A stretch of 64,000 bases of DNA from Acidimicrobiaceae bacterium (GTDB lineage: Bacteria > Actinomycetota > Acidimicrobiia > Acidimicrobiales > Poriferisodalaceae): the NCBI GenBank assembly GCA_026713105.1, contig JAPOPC010000077.1:1-64000 (forward strand), given 5' to 3'. The notes beneath the pieces are model-generated. The model searched no databases and was not told where the DNA came from. It saw only the letters and a list, made by a program, of their open reading frames with translations. The position numbers and the translations under genes were made by a program. This document shows positions 27,813 through 38,400 of this stretch, piece after piece (positions within the stretch are counted from its first letter, which is position 1; each line of letters opens with the position of its first letter).

Positions 27813-30812
27813 ATGAACGACGCAGGAACCGGAGCAGCTTGCTTTCGAATCGCGGCCGCGCGTCACGTCGCGGCCGTTCTTGCGGTGGCGTCTTTGTTGG
27901 CGTTGGTCGGATTCTCACAGGCCGCGGGTGCGCAGGTGCCTCAGCCGCCGCCGAACGGGAATTGTGAGGGCGCTGCGGTCGTTGTCAAGCTGGGCGTGGT
28001 CGAGGACCGTGCCGCGGCGAACATGCTCGCGGAGGCTGCGACGGCACTCGGCTTGGGCGCACGCTGCTTGGTGGACGCCGGCGATCCGCAAGCAGGAAGC
28101 GTGCCGTCGCGCAGTCGCAGCGAACTCAGCGGTGCTGATCGAGTATTCGTTGTCGGCGGTCCCTCTGCGATTCCGGACTCGTGGCTGAGCTCTCAACTCG
28201 GAGTCGACAGCTACACGCGTATCGCGGGCGGCAACCGCTGGGAGACCCAGTCCGCCGTCGCAGCCGCAATCGTCAGCCTCGCCCGCGGCGAGCCAGTGAC
28301 CGCCTATTCGGGCCAGCCGGCGAGCAATCCCGATCTGCCGCCGAACACCGGGTGCACCAACGCTGTGCTGGTGAAGCTCAATGTGGTCGAAGACCGGGCT
28401 GCGGCGAACATGCTCGCCGAGACGTTCGATCATCTCTCAGCCAATGGCGACGACCGCTGCTTGGTCGACGTCGGCGATCCGCAGAATGGGGAAACGCCGA
28501 AGGTCTCAGCCATGAGCGACGTACGCAGTGCGGACGATCACTATGTGGTCGGCGGTACCGCAGCGATACCCAATTCGTGGCTTCGTGCACACTTCGACGA
28601 CGTCTCGGTTTCTCGGTTCTCAGGTGCTGATCGCTGGGCGACTCAGGCGGCGGTCGCGACGATGATCGTCCGCTTGGCCAATTCGGGTGCCGCTGACGCT
28701 TTCAGTGTCGCGGAGACGACTTCCAATGCGGTGGCATTTGAAGCGCGAATTGATCGCACCACAGTGACAGTCCACTATTGCGGCCCACAGCACGGAAGCG
28801 ATGCTGAGGGTGCCTGGGACGAGCAGCGTCTCCGACGCGAGGTTGGCCTCTTGAACGAGAGAGTCAAGCCCTTCTTCGAGTCTCAGTTTGGGGACAGCGG
28901 GTTCACGATTGAATTCGAGGCCGGCGAGTTCCTCCAGCCGACTACGGAACCCGGCTATTGGCTCGAAACTAGGATGAAAAACTGGCAGGACTCCGCGAGG
29001 GATTCGGCAGAGGCCGCAAGAGAATCGAAAGGCGAAAAGAAGGCAGTGCCTTCAAATGCTTGCGAGAGCGAGCTCATAGCAAGAGATATCGATGTGAGAA
29101 GTGCGCTCATGCTTGCGCACATCGAGGCGGATTGCGCGGCGTACGCGTGGTCAGGTCACGGGCCTTCCGTCGTGGCTACACGACTGAAACACGGAAGCTG
29201 TGGCCTTGGGGGTGACTACTACACAGTGGTAGCACACGAACTCGGTCATGGTCTTTATGATCTGCCTCATTCGTGGGGAGATGCCTCTGTATGTCAAGGC
29301 ACGCATTCTGAACACGGACATATCCTCAGCCGGGACGAATTGACGTCAATAATGTCGTACACATGGCCCAGAGGTACATGTGATAGGCAGGCGATCGGCG
29401 CAGGTGCTCATGTGTCCTGTGTCGACCGTCAGAGACAGCATCTTCAGTGGTTGACCGCGGCGGGGGAGTGCGGTCAGTCCCTGCGTTCAAGCGAGCCTGA
29501 TGCGCCGGAGCAGGTCCAATTGATCGCGAGAGATAGGCAACTGCACGTCATTTGGGATCCGCCGAGCAGTGATGGTGGAAGCGCAATTGAAAGCTACGAG
29601 GTGCGTTTCCGCCAGGCAGGCAGTAGGAACGGATGGACTGTATTCGGGCGTGTGAGTGCTGGCATAACATCGGCGACGATTATCGGCCTCAGCAATGGTG
29701 TCGAATACGAGGTCGTCGTGCGTGCCCGCAATGGCGTCGGCGTCGGTGAGGACTCGACTTCCAAGACCGAGACCCCGGGTTCGGACGTTGCGACTGTGTC
29801 GCTATCTGTCGGTCGCAGCGCTGAGAGCGAGCCAACCACGAGCCCGGCCGGAGGGACCTGTTCGTCGCGTTGTCGCTGGCTGCACGTTGATGTCGACAAC
29901 ATCGTTGCTTTGGGTCCTGGTCCTCACAATGTTGTGTGCGCTCATCGGGGCATTCAAGGTGCGGTCACCTACGCCGCAGGTGCGTTCAATTCGAAGCAGG
30001 TGAGTTCATTTCCAGTCGACGCGTGTTTCTTTGGATTCCCCGGCGCGACGGTGTATGTCATTGTCGGAGCAGAGCGAGTGAGCGGCGGCTGGCAAGGTGG
30101 CGTGCGTTCCAATGATCTGATTTGGCCCGACTGCAGCGTCGATCCGAGGCGCTGCGGCGAGGACGATGAAGCGCCGACCGCTTCGCCTTTGCTCGAAGCT
30201 CAAGATGGCGCCATCGGCGTTCGTCTGGGCTCGTCGTCGGCGTTCGACATCCAATACCGGCAAGCGAGAACAACGACATGGCGTACATGGAATGCGGTGA
30301 CTTTCGTCGATGTCGCCGGTGACGGTACATGGACCAGCATTCGCAATCTGACTAACGGCGTCAGCTACGAGGTACGCATTAGGTCACGCGACGCGTCTCG
30401 GGATTGGGGCTGGTCCTCACCGGTCCGGGAGACGCCGATGGGCGCTGAACCGGGATCACCGCGAGTCACCGTTGCGCGTGGTGATCCCGGTCCGAGGACC
30501 GCACCTCGTCCGGACTCGGTTCCGTGTAGTGCAAATTCACCTGACTGCCGCTGGCTCGACATTCGGCTAGAGAACTTCAGGCCAGGCGATTATCGGGTGT
30601 ATTGCGTCCACGACGGCTGGAACAATGGAGAGTTCCGCTCCGGTCGCTTCCACAGCTTCAATACCACAATAGGTAACGCTGGCAGCGCGAGATCGATTCG
30701 CGACTGCTACATAAATGTTGCACGTACAGATGGGCGTGGTGTCGCCATATACGTCGGACGCGCGTCTCAACCGGACGGTCAATACCTCTGGGTCTCGAAT
30801 TGGCTTCGATGA
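27813..30812 (+). CDS. Secreted CWB2 metalloprotease with Fn3 and C-terminal modules
   Basis: A 999-residue exported protein. ATG 27813 follows AGGGGG, and a signal peptide (HVAAVLAVASLLALVGFSQA) ends near residue 42. Two CWB2-like cell-wall-binding units follow (about 47-165 and 170-290), each with VVGG...IP and RWxTQxAVA. The protease domain has HELGHGLYDLPH (first His about residue 475) and a later SIMSYTW turn, a metzincin-like zinc site with the third His one residue further than the canonical spacing. Then come Fn3 (about 565-655), a Cys-bearing module CRWLHVDVDN (about 685-770), a second Fn3-like segment (about 790-875) and a second copy of the module, CRWLDIRLENF (about 910-999). The protease coding DNA is visibly poorer in GC than its flanks, suggesting a mosaic origin. 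Confidence 0.85.
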   Translation: MNDAGTGAACFRIAAARHVAAVLAVASLLALVGFSQAAGAQVPQPPPNGNCEGAAVVVKLGVVEDRAAANMLAEAATALGLGARCLVDAGDPQAGSVPSRSRSELSGADRVFVVGGPSAIPDSWLSSQLGVDSYTRIAGGNRWETQSAVAAAIVSLARGEPVTAYSGQPASNPDLPPNTGCTNAVLVKLNVVEDRAAANMLAETFDHLSANGDDRCLVDVGDPQNGETPKVSAMSDVRSADDHYVVGGTAAIPNSWLRAHFDDVSVSRFSGADRWATQAAVATMIVRLANSGAADAFSVAETTSNAVAFEARIDRTTVTVHYCGPQHGSDAEGAWDEQRLRREVGLLNERVKPFFESQFGDSGFTIEFEAGEFLQPTTEPGYWLETRMKNWQDSARDSAEAARESKGEKKAVPSNACESELIARDIDVRSALMLAHIEADCAAYAWSGHGPSVVATRLKHGSCGLGGDYYTVVAHELGHGLYDLPHSWGDASVCQGTHSEHGHILSRDELTSIMSYTWPRGTCDRQAIGAGAHVSCVDRQRQHLQWLTAAGECGQSLRSSEPDAPEQVQLIARDRQLHVIWDPPSSDGGSAIESYEVRFRQAGSRNGWTVFGRVSAGITSATIIGLSNGVEYEVVVRARNGVGVGEDSTSKTETPGSDVATVSLSVGRSAESEPTTSPAGGTCSSRCRWLHVDVDNIVALGPGPHNVVCAHRGIQGAVTYAAGAFNSKQVSSFPVDACFFGFPGATVYVIVGAERVSGGWQGGVRSNDLIWPDCSVDPRRCGEDDEAPTASPLLEAQDGAIGVRLGSSSAFDIQYRQARTTTWRTWNAVTFVDVAGDGTWTSIRNLTNGVSYEVRIRSRDASRDWGWSSPVRETPMGAEPGSPRVTVARGDPGPRTAPRPDSVPCSANSPDCRWLDIRLENFRPGDYRVYCVHDGWNNGEFRSGRFHSFNTTIGNAGSARSIRDCYINVARTDGRGVAIYVGRASQPDGQYLWVSNWLR

Positions 30813-30856
30813 GCAGATCCAGCTCGCTGAGACGTCATTCAGAAGGCGATGAACTC

Positions 30857-32554
30857 ATGACACCTATCAGGCAGGCGCAACGGCGATTCCTGGTTACATT
30901 GTCCGTTGCGTTGTTCTCGGGCGCAGCCCTCACGTCTGGTTTAGCAAGTCCGGCATTCGCATACGAAACACTGGCGTACGTCGCAGGTGCCGAGTCTTGG
31001 ACGGCATCTGATTGTTCGGGCGACATCCCGATCGTAGTTGGTTCGGATGCGGCGGCGCAGTCGGATATCTATAGCGCTGTGACGCTTGCGGGGGTGCTCG
31101 GTACCGACTGTGTGGTCTTGGCTGGTGCCCGTGACGAGGTGATGTCGGCGGGCCAGCGGGTGCGCTTGGACGCGGCGGCGGGCGGCGGCTATGTCGTTGG
31201 CGGCTTGGCAGCCGTTCCGGCAGGCAAGATCGCCGGACGTGCCATGACCCGTATCGGGGGTGCCTCCCGCTGGAACACTGCGCAACTGATCGGCCGTGAG
31301 GCCGTTTCGTTGGCTGGAGGCAGTGTGCCCGCTTCCCCGAGCGCAATCGATGGATCGTTGAGCATCCCTGCCGACGTGCGACAGCCGGGAGTTTTTCTGT
31401 ATGGGGCTGGGCCGTGGGTTGCGTCGGACTGTGCTGGGGACACGCCCATCGTGGTGGGTTCGGACGCTAAGGCGCAGTCGGACATCTACAGCGCCGTCGC
31501 CTTGGCCGGGGTCGTCGGCACTGATTGTGTCGTCCTTGCGGGGTCTCGTGATGGGCCGATGCCGCCAAGCCAGCAGGAGCGTCTTGATGCTGCCCAGCCG
31601 GGCGGCTTCGTGCTCGGCGGCACAGCGGCGGTTCCGACTGCGAAGATCGCCGGTCGGGACATGACGCGTCTGGGGGGAGCGTCGCGTTGGGAGACAGCAC
31701 AGTTCGTAGGCCGACGCGCCAGCGGCGACACCGCCGCAGGAACCAGCACCACAACCGAAGGCGTGCCGACTTCATCAATGTTCACAGCGATTTCGGCAGC
31801 AGACCAACAGATGTGCGGCATTCGCACCGATAGCACTATTGAATGCTGGAACCATTGGGACGAGGCACGAACCTCGCCCGTGTCGGGAACTTTCACTGAA
31901 GTCGCAGCGGATGACGGGGCAAGAGGTTGCGGCGTTCGCACCAATGGCACAGTCGAATGCTGGGGCTGGCCATCTTCGGCGCCTTCGGGTTTGTTCACCA
32001 AGGTTGTTGTAGAAGGCGACCTGTGCGGCATTCGCACCAATGGCACTATTGAATGCTGGCACTTTTTCAGCGGGGAACGAAGCTCGCCGCCGTCAGGAAC
32101 TTTCACCGCAATAGCCGGCGACCGCCTTCATGCGTGCGGCATCCGTACCAACGGTGCTGTCGAATGCTGGGGTTTTGCAGACGATGAACGAACTTCGCCG
32201 CCGTCAGGAACATTCACCAAGATAGCAGTCGGTCACGCTGTGTCGTGCGGTATTCGTACCAACGGTGCTGTCGAATGCTGGGGTTCGTCGTACAGCGATG
32301 TGGTGAACTCCGCCGTGCCGTCAGGAATTTTCACCGAGATAGCAGTGGGAACCCGAAATGCGTGTGGCATCCGCCCCGCGGGCACCATTGAATGCTGGGG
32401 CGCGGACGAACACGATGATATTTGGCCGCCGCTGCCGCCACCGCCGTCAGGTAGGTTCAGGTCGATTGCAGCGGATGGCTCCTATGCGTGCGGTATCCGC
32501 CTAGAGGGCGCCGTTGAGTGCTGGGGCGCGTTCGGCGCCAAGTATGCGGGATAA
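30857..32554 (+). CDS. CWB2 surface protein with seven RCC1-like propeller blades
   Basis: A 565-residue exported protein from ATG 30857, with a signal peptide ending near ASPAFA. Two CWB2-like units (about 40-150 and 175-285) share SDIYSAV.LAG and DMTRLGGASRWETAQ with the next gene and should anchor the protein to wall polymers. From about 308 to the end I count exactly seven repeats of about 36 residues, each with FTxIA...CGIRTNGTIECWG...PPSG, the RCC1/BLIP-II pattern, predicting one closed seven-bladed beta-propeller. Every blade carries a C-x9-C pair, which could form an intrablade disulfide outside the cell. The likely role is ligand or protein binding at the surface; the ligand is unknown. 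Confidence 0.87.
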   Translation: MTPIRQAQRRFLVTLSVALFSGAALTSGLASPAFAYETLAYVAGAESWTASDCSGDIPIVVGSDAAAQSDIYSAVTLAGVLGTDCVVLAGARDEVMSAGQRVRLDAAAGGGYVVGGLAAVPAGKIAGRAMTRIGGASRWNTAQLIGREAVSLAGGSVPASPSAIDGSLSIPADVRQPGVFLYGAGPWVASDCAGDTPIVVGSDAKAQSDIYSAVALAGVVGTDCVVLAGSRDGPMPPSQQERLDAAQPGGFVLGGTAAVPTAKIAGRDMTRLGGASRWETAQFVGRRASGDTAAGTSTTTEGVPTSSMFTAISAADQQMCGIRTDSTIECWNHWDEARTSPVSGTFTEVAADDGARGCGVRTNGTVECWGWPSSAPSGLFTKVVVEGDLCGIRTNGTIECWHFFSGERSSPPSGTFTAIAGDRLHACGIRTNGAVECWGFADDERTSPPSGTFTKIAVGHAVSCGIRTNGAVECWGSSYSDVVNSAVPSGIFTEIAVGTRNACGIRPAGTIECWGADEHDDIWPPLPPPPSGRFRSIAADGSYACGIRLEGAVECWGAFGAKYAG

Positions 32555-32615
32555 CACCTCCCCACCCAGTTACGGGAGTGAGGGCCCAGAGCCAATAAGC
32601 GCGGCACCTAGCGCG

Positions 32616-35204
32616 ATGTTGGGCCGAGTGAAGTTCCGACGATCTCTATCGTCGACTGGACGTCTCAGATTGGCGTCTCTTGCCGTAGTCGTTGCAGTGT
32701 TGTTGGGTACGGTGCCGGTGTCGGCGCAGCAGGCGGGAGCGTATGTTGCTGGCGCGGAGCCGTGGGTCGAGTCTGATTGCTCGGGCGATGTGCCGGTGGT
32801 GGTTGCTTCGGATGCGAAGGCGCAGTCGGACATTTACAGCGCGATCACTCTCGCGGGCGCGGTCGGCACTGATTGTGTGGTTCTCGCGGGGCCCCGAGAG
32901 GGTGACATGCCGGCGGCTCAGCGGTCGAGGCTGAACGATGCTGCGGCAGGCGGTTACGCGGTGGGCGGCACTGCTGCGCTTGCGGATGCGAAGCTCGCCG
33001 ATCGGGACATGACGCGTATCGGGGGTGCGTCGCGTTGGGAGACGGCGCAGCTCATCGGCCGTGAGGCCAGTGCGCGTGCAGGCAGCACGCCGCCGGATAT
33101 TGCCGCTCCCGATTCGTCGCTGCACCTGCCGTCTGATGTGCGCCGGCCAGGCGTCTTCCTCGGCGGCGCGGAGCCGTGGGTCGCGTCTGATTGCTCCGGT
33201 GACGTGCCGATCGTTGTTGGTTCGGATGCCAAGGCGCAATCCGACATCTACAGCGCGGTCACGCTCGCTGGGGTAATCGGTACCGATTGCGTGATCCTTG
33301 CCGGTCCCCGGGACAAGGACATGCCCGCCAGTCAACGAGCGCGGCTCGCCGATTCCGCCGAGGGCGGTTACGTGGTAGGCGGCATCGCTGCGGTGCCCAC
33401 GGTGAAGATCGCTGGCCGCGACATGACCCGCTTCGCGGGATCGGACCGTTGGGCCAGCGCCGTGCTCGTCGGACGGCGCGCTAGCGGCGACACCTCCGCC
33501 GGCACCGCCACCACGACTGAGACAGCCACGGTTGGTTCCGGCGACACCGCAATGTTCGCAGCGGTCTCGGTCGGCGGATCGCACACGTGCGGGCTGCGCA
33601 CCGACGGCACAAGCATCTGTTGGGGCGACTACAGGCAGGGGCAGTTGGATGCTCCGCGGGGCTCATTCACCGCGGTGTCTGCGGGAAGAAAACACTCGTG
33701 CGGTTTACGTCTGGATGGCACAGTCGACTGCTGGGGCCGCAACGAGAGCGGGCAGGCGGATGCGCCTGACGGATCGTTCATCTCGGTGTCCACCGGCTCA
33801 GACCACTCGTACGGGGTGCGCGCCAACGGAGCGGTGGTCTGTTGGGGCGCCAACGGCTACGTCTGGGAAGATGTGGACGACGGGCGCGCGGATGCCCCGT
33901 CGGGCTCGTTCGTGTCGGTGTCCGCCGGCCTAGGACATTCGTGCGGGGTGCGCACCAGCGGTGCTGTGACTTGCTGGGGCCGCAACGAGAGCGGGCAGGC
34001 GGATGCGCCTGACGGCTCGTTCATCGCGGTATCCGCTGGCCGATGGCATTCGTGCGGGGTGCGCACCGACGCGACTGTGGTCTGCTGGGGCGAGGCTGAT
34101 CGCGTGCTCTACACGCCCAAGGGTTCGTTCGTGTCGGTGTCCGCTGGAAACAACCATACGTGCGGTCTGCGCACGAACGGCACGGTCGCCTGCTCGGCTT
34201 GGTGGAGCGCTCCCAACCACAGTAGCGACGGCGATTACGGGCAGGCGGATGCGCCTGAGGGCTCGTTCACGTCGGTGTCTTCCGGCAGTGACACCTCGTG
34301 CGGGGTGCGCGCGAACGGGGCCGTCACCTGCTGGGGACGGAACAGCGTCGACGGAATAGCGACGGCACCGTCGGCTTCGTTCACGTCGGTCACGGTCTCG
34401 GGTCTTTGGTATTCCGACGGGTACCCGTTCTCGTGCGGGCTGCGCAGCGACGGGACAGTGAGTTGCGCGGGTCCCTCCCGGCAGTTTCCAAGTGCGTCAC
34501 ATGACGAAGGGGGCTTCACGGCCATTTCGCTGGGTAACGGTTTCCTTTGCGGACTGCGCCGCGGCGGAAGTGCAATATGTTCGAGCCGCTACGACCTCGG
34601 GGAGAACTTCGCGCCGACTGCACGCTTCGTCGCGGTCTCTGCGAGCCGATTGGATGTAAACGACGATCTTGTCTGCGGCGTGCGTGCGACAGGCGAAGTG
34701 CAGTGCTGGACGAAAACGATATGCCCTAGCTGCAGGGCTGACCGCCGGGTCGCGGAAAGTCCGACAGGTGTGTTCACCGATGTGTCAGTCGGCGACCGGC
34801 ATGTCTGCGGGTTGCGCGCGAGCGGCGCCGTCGCCTGTTGGGGCAGTAACGGCTTTGGGCAGTCATCAGCGCCGTCAGGCTCGTTCACCGCGGTGTCGGC
34901 TGGCGCAGACCACTCGTGCGGGTTGCGCGCGAGCGGCATCGTCGCCTGTTGGGGCAGTAACGGCTTTGGGCAGTCATCAGCGCCGTCAGGCTCGTTCACC
35001 GCGGTGTCGGCTGGCGCAGACCACTCGTGCGGGTTGCGCGCGAGCGGCATCGTCGCCTGCTGGGGTAGAAACCAAGGGGGACAAGCGGACCCGCCCTCTG
35101 GGCTCTTTCAGGATCTGGCCGCCGGCACCACCCATTCGTGTGCCGTGCGCAACGACGGCGCGATGGTTTGCTGGGGCTTCAATGCTGAAGTTCTGCTGTG
35201 GTGA
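32616..35204 (+). CDS. CWB2 surface protein with fourteen RCC1-like blades
   Basis: An 862-residue paralogue of the preceding protein. I start at ATG 32616; GTG 32628 is an alternative. The signal peptide spans about residues 15-36, and two CWB2 units cover about 42-300. The remainder is fourteen RCC1-like repeats (counted by their C-x9-C core), i.e. two seven-bladed propellers in tandem. Blades 8 to 10 are the most diverged. Blades 11-13 are encoded by DNA containing an exact 111-bp tandem duplication (34806-35027), the length of one blade, which points to recent copy-number change. It follows the previous gene by 61 bp and is probably co-transcribed. Confidence 0.87.
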   Translation: MLGRVKFRRSLSSTGRLRLASLAVVVAVLLGTVPVSAQQAGAYVAGAEPWVESDCSGDVPVVVASDAKAQSDIYSAITLAGAVGTDCVVLAGPREGDMPAAQRSRLNDAAAGGYAVGGTAALADAKLADRDMTRIGGASRWETAQLIGREASARAGSTPPDIAAPDSSLHLPSDVRRPGVFLGGAEPWVASDCSGDVPIVVGSDAKAQSDIYSAVTLAGVIGTDCVILAGPRDKDMPASQRARLADSAEGGYVVGGIAAVPTVKIAGRDMTRFAGSDRWASAVLVGRRASGDTSAGTATTTETATVGSGDTAMFAAVSVGGSHTCGLRTDGTSICWGDYRQGQLDAPRGSFTAVSAGRKHSCGLRLDGTVDCWGRNESGQADAPDGSFISVSTGSDHSYGVRANGAVVCWGANGYVWEDVDDGRADAPSGSFVSVSAGLGHSCGVRTSGAVTCWGRNESGQADAPDGSFIAVSAGRWHSCGVRTDATVVCWGEADRVLYTPKGSFVSVSAGNNHTCGLRTNGTVACSAWWSAPNHSSDGDYGQADAPEGSFTSVSSGSDTSCGVRANGAVTCWGRNSVDGIATAPSASFTSVTVSGLWYSDGYPFSCGLRSDGTVSCAGPSRQFPSASHDEGGFTAISLGNGFLCGLRRGGSAICSSRYDLGENFAPTARFVAVSASRLDVNDDLVCGVRATGEVQCWTKTICPSCRADRRVAESPTGVFTDVSVGDRHVCGLRASGAVACWGSNGFGQSSAPSGSFTAVSAGADHSCGLRASGIVACWGSNGFGQSSAPSGSFTAVSAGADHSCGLRASGIVACWGRNQGGQADPPSGLFQDLAAGTTHSCAVRNDGAMVCWGFNAEVLLW
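34806..35060 (+). repeat. Exact 111-bp tandem repeat, one propeller blade
   Basis: Two full 111-bp units (34806-34916 and 34917-35027) plus the first ~35 bp of a third. The units are almost identical: the only difference I see is GCC against ATC at one codon near the start. The period equals 37 codons, one blade. Near-identity at DNA level, while neighbouring blades are diverged, indicates recent unequal crossover or replication slippage. Confidence 0.85.
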
Positions 35205-35400
35205 TTCGTCGTGGATTCGCTACTGCCTCCAAATAGCTCTCGAGAATTGACATCGGCGGCCGCGATAGTCCACCTGTTGCTCTTCAGCGCGTCGCTGCGG
35301 GGATTGGCCTCGATACTCGAGCCTGTCATGTACCTACGCAGGTGTGAACGGGGGTGCTTCGGTGTTCGGTCGTAGCTACGAGAGTCGGATCGCCAGTGTG

Positions 35401-38400
35401 ATGGCTGCACGACGGCGGTGTCGACGGCGTCTCACAGCAGTGATGCTGGCGTCTGCACTCATGCTGAGTGTTTCCGCAGTGGTGCCGCCGGCCGGAGCGC
35501 AGGCCGGTGGGGAGGCTGACCCGCCGGTGCTTGTGGTGGCGTTGGAGTCGTCGTTGTCTGATGTGGGCACGGCGGCGTCGCTGGTGGCAGCGGGCAAGGG
35601 CGACGCAGTGGTGTTCGCAGTCTCAGTTGACTCGCTGGGCGATGCGAGCGCCGATCTGGTCAGGGTGCAGATGCCTGAGCGGATCTACATCGTCGGCGGC
35701 ACGTCGGCTGTGGGCGCTGATGTCGAGCACCGGTTGCGGTCGCTGGCGCCGGGGGTGTCGATCACGCGGTTCGCGGGCTCGACCCGCGTCGAGACGGCTG
35801 CGCTGGCTGCGGACGAGGCGTTGGACGGTCGCAGCGCGTCGAAGATCATTGTTGCGAATGGCTGGTCGCTGCCAGACGTGGGCGCCGCGGCGGCAGCGGT
35901 CGCGGCTGGGGCGGCAGACGCCGTGCTTTACGCCGGACGGGACGTCTTGGGCGAGCCGACTCGTGACGCGCTCGGGGCCCAACGGCCGGCAACGGTGCTG
36001 ATTGCTGGCGGTCCGGCGGCGTTGTCTGCCGGGGTGGAGGCTGCGGCGGCCACGGCGGCAGGCGGGGCGACTACGTCGAGGCTGGCTGGGGCGACGCGTC
36101 TTGAGACTGCGGCGCGGGTTGCTCAAGAAGCGCTGCCTGATGGAGCGACGACGGTGGTGGTCGCCGATGGCTGGTCGCTGGCTGATGTCGGGGTGGCCGC
36201 GACGCTCGCAGCGTCAATGCCCGACAGTGCTGTGCTGTATTCCGCGGATGGCGACGATCTGCCCGCCGCGCTCGATGCGGCTCTGCGCAGCTTGGCACCG
36301 GATCGCATCGTCCTTGTCGATGCCCGCAGTGCTGCATCGCGGGGCGTGCTGAACGGGCTCGCCCGGCGCGGGACCTCGACGCGCATTTCTTCTACGGTCA
36401 ATGCGACGCGGGCCGCGCTGGGCGAAGACGTGGGAGAACGTGTCGAAGTCGAAGAAGCGGACCCTGCAGCCGCGATCGCCAACGCCGAGGCCTACATGGT
36501 CGAACTGGTCAACGAACTGCGTGAGAGCGTCGGCGTCCCTCCGCTGCACCCGAATGACCTCATCTCAAACGTGGCCCGCAACTGGTCCACCGTGATGCAG
36601 GAGCGGACCACGTTCGAGCACAACCCAAACTGGAGGTCCGAGTACCCGCCCGGCAACGTTTCCGGGGGCGAGAATATCTCAAGACTTACGTGGCCGACCA
36701 TCCGCTATGGAAATGAGAACAATGCGTACGTTCCATGTCCAAACTGCATAACTCTGCGCACAGCAACTCAAGAGAGCTTCGACTCGCTCAAGGACAGTCC
36801 CGGCCACTACGCCAATATGGTCCATCCCAACTTCGGCCAGATCGGCGTGGGCATCGTGGCAGGTCCAAACAGCGTCTGGTTCACCCAGAACTTCGCCTGC
36901 TACGCGACACGGCCGTTGCAGCCGGATGAGACTTGTCCCTCTGGTCCTGGGCCAACCAGTTCAGCGACCGAAATAGATGTCGACGATCTCAGCGTTGTCG
37001 CAGGTATCGAGGCGCCGTACTCGGTCAGCTCGATTCGCGACGGCGAATACGTGGCCATGGACTACAGCGTCGGCGTCAGCGGCGGTCTCTGCGCGATCCG
37101 CTCGGATAATTCCATCATGTGCTGGAGCGGTAATCCTTCATCGCGGTTGAAGGACGTCCCGAGCGGTGAGTTCATGGATATCTCGATCCTCGGTGAACGA
37201 GCGTGCGCGTTGCGCCTCGACGGCACGATCACGTGCTGGGGCGATTTCGCTGGCCCAGGCCTGCCGAACCCGCCGAGCGGTGCCCATCAATCGATTGCCG
37301 TCGCATCAAATTACGCGTGTGCTCTGCGAGAGGACCGAACGATCGCATGCTGGGGCATGGGCAAGGATTGGGAGCGTGCTGATGCGTCCGGAGTTCTCGA
37401 TACGCCCGCAGGCACCTATGCGGCCGTCAGCCCAGGTAACCGTCATGCCTGTGCGCTGAGGACCGATGGAGCGATTCGATGCTGGGGGGACGAACGATCG
37501 GGACTCACGGACTCTCCAAGCGGTACGTTCACGGCCTTGGCTGCCGATGGCGGGGCGTGTGCGGTCCGAGCCGACGGGACTGCACATTGCTGGGATTCGA
37601 CATTCAGCGGGCAGCAGCAATTCGACTTCGGCGGCAACGGCAGCCAACCGATTGCGAGCATCGCAGGCGGCAACAGCACGGTATGCGCCTTGGACACGAA
37701 TTCGCACTTGGCCTGCAAGCATGCGCAACTTGCCACTGTCGTCGGCAATGAGATCATCGTGGCGGATGGCTCGTCGTTCGACGTATCCGTGCCGAACGGG
37801 CCGTTCTCGTCCATCAGCGTCGGTTCTCGGTCGGGTTGCGGCCTGCGCCCTGACGGCGCGATCGCATGCTGGGGACGGGGCCACGACAACCTCCATGTGC
37901 CTCCTGGCAACTATCAGTCATTGTCGAACTCGTGCGGTCTACGAATCGACGGAACGATGGTCTGCTGGAAAGGCCTTCGAGCGCCAGACCTCCCGCTGAG
38001 TTTCTGGGGTCGGGGTGTCCGTTCCGGCGTCGCTGTGTTTCCAGGAGAATACGTGGCGATGAGTTCGGGGCCACCACCCGGTAGTTTCAACGGACATTTC
38101 GCCGTCTGCGGCGTCACAACAGACGCAGCGCTCAACTGCTTCGGAGCTGACCTGGTGACAGGCTGGGTCAGCCGACAACCTCAACGAATCGAGGGCAGCT
38201 ACGAATCTGTGGTTGTTGGGCACGGTGCCGCATGTGCGCTGAGAACCGACTCGACGATCAGTTGCTGGGGCGAAGAAAGTGCACGCCAATTCGGAATGCT
38301 CGACGCCCCCTCGGGCACGTTCACCCAGATCAGCGCCGGTTTCCTGCATTTCTGCGCCATCCGAAGCAATCAGTCCGTGACGTGCTGGGGCCACAACGGA

